This document shows positions 50,262 to 59,196 of a stretch of 64,000 nt of DNA, piece after piece. The stretch spans positions 1-64,000 of the forward strand of contig JAIBEY010000069.1 in assembly GCA_019459525.1 (NCBI GenBank). Direction: 5' to 3'. The position numbers and the translations under genes were made by a program. Origin of the DNA: Prolixibacteraceae bacterium. Its GTDB lineage: Bacteria; Bacteroidota; Bacteroidia; Bacteroidales; Prolixibacteraceae. Numbering within the stretch: position 1 is the first letter of the stretch; each line of letters opens with the position of its first letter. Under the pieces are notes generated by a model. It searched no databases. It worked only from the letters and a program-made list of their open reading frames with translations, and was not told the origin of the DNA.

Positions 50262-52493
50262 ATGGAATTACTAGCGCCGGGTGGTGATGTGGATTCAGTT
50301 AAAGCCGCTATTCTGGCTGGTGCCAATGCGGTATATTGCGGGTTGGATAAATTTAATGCCCGAAATCGTGCGGCCAATATCAGTTTCGACGAATTACCGG
50401 GCATCTTAAGACTGGCACATCAACACGATTGCCGGATTTTCCTGACGCTAAATATCATTTTTGTTGATAACGAAATCCCCGCATTGATCAGTCTGCTGAA
50501 TAAGCTGGTAAATACCGGTATCGACGGGGTAATTGTTCAGGATTTGGGCTTGTTTTACCTGTTGTCTCGCTATTATAAAAGCCTAAAGATACATGCTTCA
50601 ACCCAGCTAACGACCCATAACGAAGGGCAGATCTGGTTTCTCAATCGGCTGAATGCCTCGCGTATCAACCTTTCCAGAGAATTAAACATTGGCGAAATAA
50701 AGACCTTAACCGCAGTTGCCCATCAAAACCAGGTATTAACCGAAGTATTTGTGCATGGTTCGTACTGCCTTTCTTTTTCGGGCATTTGTTACCTCAGTTC
50801 GGTGCAAAGCGGAAACTCCGGAAATCGCGGACGGTGCAGTCAGCCTTGCCGTGATAGGTATCTCACAACTCCGGCCGGCAAAAATTATCCGCTCAACCTG
50901 AAAGACAATTCGGCCTGGTCCGATCTACGGGAACTCTCCGAGGCCGGGGTTGATTCGCTTAAAATTGAAGGTCGGATTAAAAAGTACGATTACGTTCATA
51001 CGGTCGTCAACAGTTGGCGAAAGCAGCTTCGCAGTTTATACGAAAACAACGAACTGCTGACCGATAACAGCGATTTGTACAAGGTTTTTAACCGCAATTT
51101 TTCGAATGGCTACCTGAAGGGAAATCTCAATAAGGATATGTTTATTGACCATCCGCGAGATCATTCCATTCAGCATCTTTCTGATGTGAATGACTACACT
51201 TCAGACAATCAATTGGAGGAGGGCAGGATCGGATTGTACGACGAAAAGGAAGAAATTAAAACGTCGGTGGAAAGTAAAATCAAGCAGATGAGTGTAGCCA
51301 AAGTTCCGCTGATAATCCGTATTTCAGGAGCATGCGGCACCACTTTAAACGTAAAGGTAAAAACTCCGGATACCTCGTTTGAGGTGATTTCAGCAGTTAA
51401 TTTGGCTGATACCGGTACCGAACCTTTGGATTATGCGCAGGTATTTAAGCGACTGAAAGCCATCAACGACACCGGATATTACATCGAAAAGCTGATACTC
51501 GACGATCTCCAATCCAATGTTTATCTGCCGTTTAAAGAGCTGACCGCACTTAAAAAACAACTATTGTTTATTCTGAACGATTTCAGGGAAATGATTGATC
51601 CTGTTCATATTCCTGCTTTCAGGCAACCGGAACGTACAGAGATTAAACCATCGCTTTCAGTTCTGATGTCTTCACCGAAGGACTTGTATCTCTGTCGGGA
51701 AACCCAGGCGGATGTTTATTTTCGGCTTCCGGATAGCTTTAAAAATGAATGTGCCGTGTATGTCGATCTTTTCAGGAAAAACGAAAATCTGATCCCTTGG
51801 TTTCCTTCGGTTTTAATTGACGAAGACTACAGCACTGCGGTGGAATTTTTACAACAGTTACGCCCTAAATTAATTGTAACCAACAATACCGGAATTGCAT
51901 ACGAAGCGGGAAAATGTGGTATTGACTGGATTGCAGGGCCGTTCCTGAATGTGGTGAATTCGTACAGTTTGCAATGTTTAAAAGAACAACCTAACTGTAG
52001 CGGCGCATTTATTTCGAATGAGATCAACCAGGCTCAGATCAGGCAACTGCATAAACCTGAGGATTTTAAACTATACTACAGTATTTATCACCCTATTGGG
52101 CTGATGACGAGCCGTCAATGTTTGTTTCATCAGGTTACCGGATGCGGCAAAGAGGAAATGGATGAAAGCTGTATTCCGCATTGCGGGAAATCGGCCACAA
52201 TTACCAACCTGAAAAACGAAACAATCTGGCTGGAAAAATCGAAGGGAAATTATCCGGAGGTTTACCATGATGCAAATTTCCTGAATACTGATATCGTTGC
52301 CGATGTGAAGTATCTTTTTTCTTCTTTTCTGGTTGATTTGCGGGATGTAAAAACCGGCACACCAGCTCAAACCAATAAAACCACTATCATTAAGCAATTC
52401 GAAAATCTGATCAACGGGAATTCCGATGCCAAAGCGGAACTTCAACAATTGTTGTATCCCACAACCAGCGTCCAATATAAAAGGGGAATCTGA
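50262..52493 (+). CDS. U32 family peptidase-like protein (RlhA type)
   Basis: A 743-aa protein. Residues 1-250 are the U32 domain: MELLAPGGDVDSVKAAILAG, ANAVYCGLDKFNARNRAANIS, IHASTQLTTHNEGQI and the cysteine cluster GICYLSSVQSGNSGNRGRCS with QPCR. The remainder has a second set of cysteines near residues 630-650 (QCLFHQVTGC and CIPHCGK). Proteins with a long C-terminal part include RlhA, which hydroxylates 23S rRNA C2501 together with an iron-sulphur partner; the role here is by resemblance only. It follows GNAT by 29 bp. Confidence 0.85.
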   Translation: MELLAPGGDVDSVKAAILAGANAVYCGLDKFNARNRAANISFDELPGILRLAHQHDCRIFLTLNIIFVDNEIPALISLLNKLVNTGIDGVIVQDLGLFYLLSRYYKSLKIHASTQLTTHNEGQIWFLNRLNASRINLSRELNIGEIKTLTAVAHQNQVLTEVFVHGSYCLSFSGICYLSSVQSGNSGNRGRCSQPCRDRYLTTPAGKNYPLNLKDNSAWSDLRELSEAGVDSLKIEGRIKKYDYVHTVVNSWRKQLRSLYENNELLTDNSDLYKVFNRNFSNGYLKGNLNKDMFIDHPRDHSIQHLSDVNDYTSDNQLEEGRIGLYDEKEEIKTSVESKIKQMSVAKVPLIIRISGACGTTLNVKVKTPDTSFEVISAVNLADTGTEPLDYAQVFKRLKAINDTGYYIEKLILDDLQSNVYLPFKELTALKKQLLFILNDFREMIDPVHIPAFRQPERTEIKPSLSVLMSSPKDLYLCRETQADVYFRLPDSFKNECAVYVDLFRKNENLIPWFPSVLIDEDYSTAVEFLQQLRPKLIVTNNTGIAYEAGKCGIDWIAGPFLNVVNSYSLQCLKEQPNCSGAFISNEINQAQIRQLHKPEDFKLYYSIYHPIGLMTSRQCLFHQVTGCGKEEMDESCIPHCGKSATITNLKNETIWLEKSKGNYPEVYHDANFLNTDIVADVKYLFSSFLVDLRDVKTGTPAQTNKTTIIKQFENLINGNSDAKAELQQLLYPTTSVQYKRGI

Positions 52494-52811
52494 GCTTAAG
52501 CGGCAATGCAAACACGTAAATCCGCTGTAGAATTGCAAAACGATGGAGCAAAAGGCTCTCTTCAGGTATAATTTTCAGAAAAAAAATAAGGCCGGAATCA
52601 TCGGTGTTAATGGTTGAACATGAATTCTTAGCGGTTATTTACCGACCTGAATTTTGTTGCAGGATACCATCTTTTTTGAAAAGGCAACGCAACCATCGCC
52701 ATGCCATCATCATCTTCTAACAAACAAAAGAACCGCCCCCCACGGACGGTTCTTGTTAAAACAACCGGAATAGTCCGGTAATTTTTTATAACAATTCAAA
52801 AGTAATTAAAA
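52494..52811. other. gene-free stretch between U32 and lipoprotein genes
   Basis: 318 bp containing the two hairpins listed at 52729-52787 and nothing else that I can support. Confidence 0.5.
52729..52787 (+). terminator. two consecutive hairpins, second with T run
   Basis: AGAACCG (52729-52735) pairs with CGGTTCT (52747-52753). Then ACCGGA (52764-52769) pairs with TCCGGT (52774-52779), followed by AATTTTTT. The second ends only 25 bases before the next ATG, so it could end the U32 transcript or act in the leader of the lipoprotein mRNA. Confidence 0.6.
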
Positions 52812-53534
52812 ATGGAAAATTTCAGAAAATTATTTGCAGGCATTCTTTGCTTGTCGATTGGTGCTTTTACGCTGGTTTCATGCCAAGATGATGATCCGGT
52901 TCCACTTCAGGCCGTGGTTGATGTTATTGTTCAGGATAATAAAACGGATGCCGGCCTAAGATATGGCCTTATTATTTATGCAACTTCTAATTATGAACTG
53001 AAGTCGGTTAAAGTTTCGGGCCCCGGAACTACACCTGAAGTTTACCAGTTGACTGCAACGGCAGACAAACGCCAATACATGTTCAAGATGGAAGCTGGTG
53101 ATTACACGGTGGCGCTACCTCCAAAAGGCGATTACACTTTTGAGATTACATCAACAAGCGACGAAAAAATCACAGTTAAAGATGCCGTTGGTGACGAAAA
53201 ATTAGCTCCGATCACCATTAAAACTGCCGCAATGGCCAGCCAGAAACTTAAAACCACCTGGGACAAAATCACCGGTTGTGATGCTTATGTGGTAAAATTC
53301 TATTCGGCCAATAAGGCAGAACTTTTATTCTCCAGCAATTTCCTTGCTTCGGATAAGGCCGAATATGAATTTGGCGCATCAACTTCAGGATGGGCTGCCG
53401 GAAAAACACCGGTTGCAAATACCAATTATGTAGTTGAATTACTTGGTGTGAAGGCCGAAACCGGAGTAACAACTGATAAGGCAAACAACCTTCAGTTTAT
53501 TACGCTCGATTCGAAAACCATTAAATGGGAATAG
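52812..53534 (+). CDS. lipoprotein, function unknown
   Basis: A 240-aa protein with a lipoprotein signal: LFAGILCLSIGAFTLVSCQDDDP, where LVSC is the lipobox (Cys about residue 24) followed by acidic residues, the usual pattern for Bacteroidota lipoproteins exported to the surface. Two beta-rich regions follow: about 30-130 (VVDVIVQDNKTDAG to ITIKTA) and 140-240, the second resembling a fibronectin type III-like strand order (LKTTWDKITGCDAYVVKFYS). No catalytic motif is seen. It ends at a strong terminator and has no close partner on its strand. Confidence 0.8.
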   Translation: MENFRKLFAGILCLSIGAFTLVSCQDDDPVPLQAVVDVIVQDNKTDAGLRYGLIIYATSNYELKSVKVSGPGTTPEVYQLTATADKRQYMFKMEAGDYTVALPPKGDYTFEITSTSDEKITVKDAVGDEKLAPITIKTAAMASQKLKTTWDKITGCDAYVVKFYSANKAELLFSSNFLASDKAEYEFGASTSGWAAGKTPVANTNYVVELLGVKAETGVTTDKANNLQFITLDSKTIKWE

Positions 53535-53555
53535 TTTCAAGATAAGGTATTTAAT

Positions 53556-53587
53556 GGCTCGGTCTTTTTGACCGGGCCTTTTTTTTG
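53556..53587. terminator. terminator after the lipoprotein gene
   Basis: GGCTCGGTC (53556-53564) pairs with GACCGGGCC (53570-53578), one G-T pair, then nine T. It stands between convergent genes and can serve both. Confidence 0.9.
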
Positions 53588-53610
53588 CCTGGTACCAACT
53601 GATTGGGCAA

Positions 53611-54294
53611 CTAATCTCCAAAGCGGTAGCCAATACCCGATTCTGTGATCAGAAGTGTTGGTTTGGAAGGGTTGTCTTCTATTTTTTTTCGGAGTTGGGC
53701 AATAAAAACTCTCAGGTATTGGGTTTGTTCGAGGTAGCCGTACCCCCAAACTTCTTTCAGGATGTATTGATGCGTAAGCACCCTTCCCTGGTTTTTTGCC
53801 AGCAGACAGAGCAACGCAAATTCGGTGGTGGTGAGTTTTAATATTTCTTTGTTTTTGCGGGCAACATGGTTAAGCATATCAATGCTCAACGAACCAAATT
53901 CTAAAACGGGAGCATCGTTTTTATTCTCTCCGGCGCGAATCGCAGCCCGTATTCGGGCCAGCAATTCTCCACTTCGGAAAGGTTTGGTCAGGTAATCGTT
54001 TGCGCCGTTATCCAATGCCCTGATGATGTCTTCTTCGGAACTGCGTACCGACAACACAATGATCGGTTTGAAAAACCATTCGCGCAGCTTCCTCAAAATT
54101 TCCTGCCCGTCAATGTCAGGCAACCCGAGGTCCAGAATAATTAACGAAGGATGTTGGGTGGCTGCGTCAACCAGTCCGTCTTTCCCGTTTCCGGCCTGAA
54201 GAATCTTATACCCGTTGGCCGAAAGGGTAATTTCGAGCAACCGCCGGATTTGTAATTCATCATCAATAATCAGTATGGTTTCGTTCTCGTTCAT
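53611..54294 (-). CDS. KdpE-like response regulator (OmpR family)
   Basis: A 227-aa protein with a receiver domain (DD at 11-12, phospho-acceptor D55 in LIILDLGLPDIDG, K near 105 in YLTKPF) and a C-terminal winged helix (LTTEFALLCLLAKNQGRVLT; VFIAQLRKKIEDNP; GIGYRFGD). Residue pattern is close to KdpE. Its ATG overlaps the stop of the kinase gene by four bases. The operon begins with trkH, and no kdpFABC genes are seen nearby, so the target is more likely trkH or distant genes. Confidence 0.9.
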   Translation of the reverse strand: MNENETILIIDDELQIRRLLEITLSANGYKILQAGNGKDGLVDAATQHPSLIILDLGLPDIDGQEILRKLREWFFKPIIVLSVRSSEEDIIRALDNGANDYLTKPFRSGELLARIRAAIRAGENKNDAPVLEFGSLSIDMLNHVARKNKEILKLTTTEFALLCLLAKNQGRVLTHQYILKEVWGYGYLEQTQYLRVFIAQLRKKIEDNPSKPTLLITESGIGYRFGD

Positions 54295-55832
54295 TCGTTG
54301 TCGAGTTGTAAATTTTTAATATCAGGATTTTCGGTAGGTATTTTTATGGTGAATTCCGATCCTCCGCTTTCTCTGTTTTCAACAGTTACGCTTCCTTTGT
54401 GGGCTTCAACAAATCCTTTAACAATCGACAGGCCCAAACCCAGTCCGCCGGTTTTGCTGCCATCGACCCTAAAAAATTTTTTAAATACATTCTCTATCGC
54501 TTCTTCCGGAAATCCGGGGCCGTGGTCCTTTACCTGAATGACCAAAGTGCCTTTGCTGTATTGAACGCTTAGTTCGATATTTGAAGCCACAGGGGCGTAT
54601 TGCGAGGCGTTAAATATCAGGTTGTACAAGGCCTGTTCCAACAAGCCGTAATCGATCTTAACCAGCGGCATATCGTCGGGGATGGAGACCACCAGCGAAA
54701 AGGGCTTTAACTCATCAGCCAACTCATCGGCCACGTTATTTACCAAATCGTTCATGTCGTACCAATCGAGTCGAACGGAAAGTTGTCCGCTTTCGAGCCG
54801 CGACATATTGAGCAGATTTTCGATCAACCGGTTGAGCCGAAGTGAGGCGGTGAATATTTCGTTGAATAAGGCTGACTGAACATTTCCGGGGTGGGGTGAA
54901 TTCAGCAACGAATCGGACGCGCCCATAATCGTGGCTATTGGAATCCTCAATTCGTGCGAAATGGAATTAAACAGCGTTTTGTACAGGCGGTCGGATTCGA
55001 CCAGGAAACGCGCTTTTTGCGCCAGTTCACCCAAAAATTCGCGTTCGAGGGCGTTGGAAATCTGTGTCAGAAAAGTATCCCAAAATGCTTTTTGATCTCC
55101 CGAAAAGAGTTCTTTAAGTTTTACCGCGATCACACCGGCGTTCAATCGCGTTCCGGCCAATGGATAAAAGGTGTATTCCACATCAGCCAATGTTCCGGTG
55201 TGTTCGCCTGCTTTTTGCACATGTATAAATACCCATTCGGCCACGTTGTGTTCAGTTGCCGATAATTTTCGATCTTTTCGCAACCGCCCCGATGAGTGCA
55301 GAATATTGTTGCCATCCTGTAAAATGAAAAACGGATCGGTACGAAAATGATTTTTGATGCCTTCGATAGCCACCGTCAGAACTTCATCAATTCCACTGGC
55401 CTTCGATAGTTCTTTAGTGAGCAAAAACAAAGCGTTGGTTCGTTCTTCCCGTTCGCGCGCCAACCGCTCCTGACGGCGTACTTTGGTGGTCAGTACTCCG
55501 TTTACCAGCGCAATAATGAAAAACATACCAAACATCAGGATATCTTCGGTTTTGTCGATATGAAAAGTCAGGTTTGGCGGGATAAAAAAGAAGTTCCAAA
55601 CCAGGGCGCTGAGGGTGGCGGCAACGAAAACAGGGCCAATGCGCAGGAATGTGGCCAGTATGGAAACCACAAAGAGCAGGATAAACGAAACAACATGGTA
55701 GGCCTGTGAATTGGACAGTGGGGTACACAGCAAGGCAATTAGTCCAATAACAACGATGGAAAGTACATAAGGATTAATCCGGGTAATAAAGGTCGGAGGA
55801 AATCGGCTCGATAGTTTTTTTTTCTTGTCCAT
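54291..55832 (-). CDS. KdpD-like sensor kinase lacking the KdpD/USP N-terminus
   Basis: A 513-aa kinase. It starts directly at the DUF4118 four-helix membrane domain (LSIVVIGLIALLCTPLSN to VLTTKVRRQ, about 20-125), then a GAF-like linker (about 145-270), HisKA with His near 291 in SISHELRIPIATIMG, and HATPase (LEQALYNLIFNASQYAP; DHGPGFP; GGLGLGLSIVKGFVEAH). The large cytoplasmic KdpD and USP domains of classical KdpD are absent. It is 42 bp after trkH and overlaps the regulator by four bases. K+ or osmotic sensing is inferred. Confidence 0.9.
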   Translation of the reverse strand: MDKKKKLSSRFPPTFITRINPYVLSIVVIGLIALLCTPLSNSQAYHVVSFILLFVVSILATFLRIGPVFVAATLSALVWNFFFIPPNLTFHIDKTEDILMFGMFFIIALVNGVLTTKVRRQERLAREREERTNALFLLTKELSKASGIDEVLTVAIEGIKNHFRTDPFFILQDGNNILHSSGRLRKDRKLSATEHNVAEWVFIHVQKAGEHTGTLADVEYTFYPLAGTRLNAGVIAVKLKELFSGDQKAFWDTFLTQISNALEREFLGELAQKARFLVESDRLYKTLFNSISHELRIPIATIMGASDSLLNSPHPGNVQSALFNEIFTASLRLNRLIENLLNMSRLESGQLSVRLDWYDMNDLVNNVADELADELKPFSLVVSIPDDMPLVKIDYGLLEQALYNLIFNASQYAPVASNIELSVQYSKGTLVIQVKDHGPGFPEEAIENVFKKFFRVDGSKTGGLGLGLSIVKGFVEAHKGSVTVENRESGGSEFTIKIPTENPDIKNLQLDNE

Positions 55833-55874
55833 TTTTTTGGTCTATGGATACAAATTTAAGCATATATCATTGAA

Positions 55875-57326
55875 TTACCTGCTCCAGAAACTTCCGGAAA
55901 ATAGTACGATAATCGTATATATTTCCAATCGTCCAACCAACATCAGAAACGATAGTATGATTTTTCCCAAATCGGGCAGGTGGGCAAAGTTACTTACGGG
56001 GCCAACCGTTCCGATGCCCGGACCGATACCTGCCATGCAGGTTGCCACCGAACTGCTGGCGGTTTCGCCATCAATGCCAAGTAATACGAGCGATAAACTT
56101 CCTACCAGAAATACCAGAAAATATACGGCAATAAAGGTTAGTACCGATCTGTTTGTTTCATCGCTGATTACTTTTTTATTTAGCCGTATCGGCAATATTG
56201 CGTTGGGCGAACACAGTTGGCGAAAATTGCGCTTTATATTTTTTAGCATGATTAAATGCCTGACCATCTTTATTCCTCCGGCCGTAGAGCCAGTACTGCC
56301 ACCCAGGAACATGGAAAAGAAAATAATGGTCCAGGCAAAAGCGGGCCACAGCATATAATCGGCAGAAGCAAATCCGGTGCAGGTGATGATTGAAACAACC
56401 TGAAAAAATGCATCACGGAAAGATTCCTCCAATGGTTTTTGCATCGTAAAGTAGAGCGATGCCGTAACTATGGCAACGATAGTAAAAACTACGATGATGT
56501 AGAATCGGAGCTCTTCATTTTCTTTAACCTTCTTGAATTCGCGTTTAAACAGGTAATAATGAATCACAAAATTTGTTCCGGCTAAAAACATGAAAATGGT
56601 GATGACATACTGGATGTAAGGCGAATATGCAATGATGCTGGTGTTTTTTGGCGAAAATCCTCCGGTAGCAACTGTTCCGAAAGAATGACAAACGCTCTCA
56701 AAGAGGTTCATGTTTCCGGCCAGAAGAAAAATGACTTCGGCGACGGTAAGTATAATATAAATGAGCAGCAGTCGGGCCCCAACTGCTTTTATTTTGGGTT
56801 GAATTTTTTCCTGTAACGACGATTCGAGCGTAAAAAGCTGGTACCCGCCAATCTGGAGCGTGGGCATGATGATGATAACCAGTACAATGATGCCAATGCC
56901 ACCAATCCAGTGGGTCAGGCTTCTCCAAAAGAGTATTGATTTGGGTAATATTTCGATGTCGGTAAGTATGGATGCCCCCGTGGTGGTAAACCCGGAAACC
57001 GATTCGAAAGCGGCATCAATAACGTTGGGAATGGCTCCTGAAAAAAGGTAAGGCAAACTACCAATTATGCTCATAAACAGCCACGATAAAGTCACGATCA
57101 GGTAAGCATCTTTCCGGCGAATGGTAACATCTTCGTCCTGTTTTCGTGTCAGCAAAAAAAATAGAGAGCCTATGCTTAGACTTATAGCTGCCGTAAGCAT
57201 AAAGGGCATGGTATTTTCGGCATAATAAAGCGCTATTCCTACGCAAGCCAATAAGGCCGCCGCGAGTATGAATAAGTTCCGGCTTAAAACTTTAAATACG
57301 ATTTGAAGATTGATTATTTTACCCAT
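55875..57326 (-). CDS. trkH: Trk/Ktr potassium channel subunit TrkH
   Basis: A 483-aa membrane protein with about ten helices and four pore-loop signatures of the TrkH family: GFTTTGAS near residue 113, GTVATGGFSPKN near 218, ITCTGFASADY near 315 and ATCMAGIGPGIGTVG near 430, each with the selectivity glycine. It imports K+ with a cytosolic TrkA/KtrA partner, which is not in this window. It heads an operon with a KdpD-like kinase and KdpE-like regulator, an arrangement that suggests local control of K+ uptake. Confidence 0.94.
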   Translation of the reverse strand: MGKIINLQIVFKVLSRNLFILAAALLACVGIALYYAENTMPFMLTAAISLSIGSLFFLLTRKQDEDVTIRRKDAYLIVTLSWLFMSIIGSLPYLFSGAIPNVIDAAFESVSGFTTTGASILTDIEILPKSILFWRSLTHWIGGIGIIVLVIIIMPTLQIGGYQLFTLESSLQEKIQPKIKAVGARLLLIYIILTVAEVIFLLAGNMNLFESVCHSFGTVATGGFSPKNTSIIAYSPYIQYVITIFMFLAGTNFVIHYYLFKREFKKVKENEELRFYIIVVFTIVAIVTASLYFTMQKPLEESFRDAFFQVVSIITCTGFASADYMLWPAFAWTIIFFSMFLGGSTGSTAGGIKMVRHLIMLKNIKRNFRQLCSPNAILPIRLNKKVISDETNRSVLTFIAVYFLVFLVGSLSLVLLGIDGETASSSVATCMAGIGPGIGTVGPVSNFAHLPDLGKIILSFLMLVGRLEIYTIIVLFSGSFWSR

Positions 57327-57681
57327 TTAGCAATCCCATGTTAGTCGGTTTTGAAGTTAGTTGGCGATTATGGGCGTTTTTGTGAAAGGTAATATTCGTG
57401 TCATTCAGTCGGTAATCGAACCATGCAAAGTTGCCTTCGATTTCGTAAAGGAATTGTAAATTTTAAGGGTTGAAGTATAAAGATTTTATAAAGATTTGTC
57501 GGGATTTAAACCTGTTTCATTTATCCGATTATACCTTATTTAAACCCGAATAGCTTGGGTTTGTAGGTTAATTGTGAAAAATGACTGTTGTAATGTTATA
57601 CAATTTGTATATCCCGTATTCTTCAAGTTTTGCAACAAGAAGTCTTTTTATTTGAGGGAAAATCTTATTTGGAATACTATA
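57327..57681. other. gene-free stretch upstream of trkH
   Basis: 355 bp, A+T-rich. TCGGGATTTAAA (about 57499-57510) and TTTAAACCCGA (about 57539-57549) form an imperfect inverted repeat. A minus-strand CAACTTTGC near 57424-57432 resembles a -7 box for trkH. Nothing else is supported. Confidence 0.4.
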
Positions 57682-58905
57682 TCACTGATCTTTATTCGAG
57701 CTTACCTCCATGTAAGGCATAGAAAATGAGAAAACAGACCCTTTGCCCTTTTCAGATTCTAACCAGATTTTTCCTTCTAAAAGCGCTAAAAATCCTTTTA
57801 CGATTGAAAGACCAAGTCCGCTACCTTCATATTTTCGTGTGGTGGCAATATCTTCTTGTATAAAAGTCTCGAATATTTGATCTTTTTTTTCATCAGAAAT
57901 TCCGATTCCAGTGTCTTTTACAAAGAATTTCAGATTATTATCCGTTGTTGCATAACCTACGGTTATAGTACCTTCCAAAGTAAATTTTACTGCATTATCA
58001 ATTAGCTGATAAAGAATTTTACTCAGCAAATCGCCATCTGTAATTATATTTATTTCCTCTTCAGTTGCTGGCGTTTGAAGCGTTAGGCTTATGTTTTTGT
58101 TTTTACACTGATCATTGAATTTACTGATAACGTTTAGGACCAGAGTGTTAATTGTTGTTTTCTTTTTGTAGATTTTCTGGTTTCCTGAAGTTAGTAACGA
58201 AATGTCCATGAAGTTGGTAACCGTATTGATTAACCGTGCGCTACTTTCGTTCAGCATTTGTAAATAAGTATCTTTTTCTTCTTCTGAAAGATTTCCGTCA
58301 GTTAATATCTGGCCAAAGCCAAGTATTCCATTCAGAGGTGTGCGTATTTCGTGCGAAATGTTGTTTATGAATGAGCTTTTAAGCCTGTCGCTGGCCTCGG
58401 CTTTTTCTTTAGCCAGGCTAAGCTCAATGTTTCTTGTTTCAAGTTCTATGGTCCGTTCTTTCACCTTTTCTTCCAAATCCAGATTCTGGTTTTTTAGTTT
58501 TTGCTGCAAAAAAACGGTGAAAAGTAAATTCCGGATGCGTAGTTCTACTTCAACCAAATCGAATGGTTTAGTTAAAAAGTCGCTTGCCCCACCGGAAAGT
58601 GCCCGCTGCTTTGACTCGGTGGTAACATCTGCTGTTAGCACTAGTATCGGCAAAAAGGTATTTGCCGGAGTTAGAACTTTCAACTGTTCCATCACTTCGA
58701 AGCCCGACAAATAGGGCATTGAAAGATCCAGCAAAATTATATCAGGCTTGAAACTTATATATAGGGGAACAACATTACGGGGATCGGTTGTCGTTTTGAT
58801 ATTTGTATAACCCTGAGAAGAAAGAAAGTACTCTAATATATAAATATTAGCTTCCTGATCGTCAATGATAAGTATATTAGCACTTTCCAGGGTTGAATTA
58901 ATCAT
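57682..58905 (-). CDS. receiver-histidine kinase hybrid (REC-HisKA-HATPase)
   Basis: A 407-aa soluble protein. Receiver domain about 10-128 with D60 in DIILLDLSMPYLSG and K near 110 in FLTKPF; a coiled coil about 130-165 (LKNQNLDLEEKVKERTIELE); HisKA with the His near 184 in NNISHEIRTPLNGILGFGQI; HATPase with N-box LIDNAVKFT, DTGIGIS and GSGLGLSIVKG. The receiver in front of the kinase suggests it takes phosphate from, or is gated by, another kinase. No DNA-binding output is attached. Confidence 0.9.
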   Translation of the reverse strand: MINSTLESANILIIDDQEANIYILEYFLSSQGYTNIKTTTDPRNVVPLYISFKPDIILLDLSMPYLSGFEVMEQLKVLTPANTFLPILVLTADVTTESKQRALSGGASDFLTKPFDLVEVELRIRNLLFTVFLQQKLKNQNLDLEEKVKERTIELETRNIELSLAKEKAEASDRLKSSFINNISHEIRTPLNGILGFGQILTDGNLSEEEKDTYLQMLNESSARLINTVTNFMDISLLTSGNQKIYKKKTTINTLVLNVISKFNDQCKNKNISLTLQTPATEEEINIITDGDLLSKILYQLIDNAVKFTLEGTITVGYATTDNNLKFFVKDTGIGISDEKKDQIFETFIQEDIATTRKYEGSGLGLSIVKGFLALLEGKIWLESEKGKGSVFSFSMPYMEVSSNKDQ

Positions 58906-59157
58906 GATTTATTTGGTAAATTGCATAACTAAATCTAATCAAAATTTAGGATTTATATACAAAGCATACGATTATATTTAAACATCTTATGTAGTAGCTC
59001 GTTTAAACTGTTTTTTTTGACTGCATCTGGCAAACGGTTGTGATGGATTATTGGCAGTTGTTACAATCCAGGTATTCCTGATTCATTCGTTCCGTTTCCA
59101 ATTTGTTAACGAACGGTCATTTTACCCGATTAAAAATCGCTCATCTTTTGCTTTTCC

Positions 59158-59165
59158 TACTTTTG
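59158..59165 (+). promoter_or_regulatory. promoter -7 element for the MFS gene
   Basis: TACTTTTG followed by TGC, an exact TAnnTTTG match 32 bases before the ATG at 59197. The -33 box is not clear. Confidence 0.55.
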
Positions 59166-59196
59166 TGCTTTGTTTTTCGATGTTCAGTAATCACAG

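Noticed and set aside
53611-55832. Naming the pair kdpD/kdpE outright
   Set aside because: The kinase lacks the KdpD and USP domains and no kdpFABC genes are near, so only likeness is stated.
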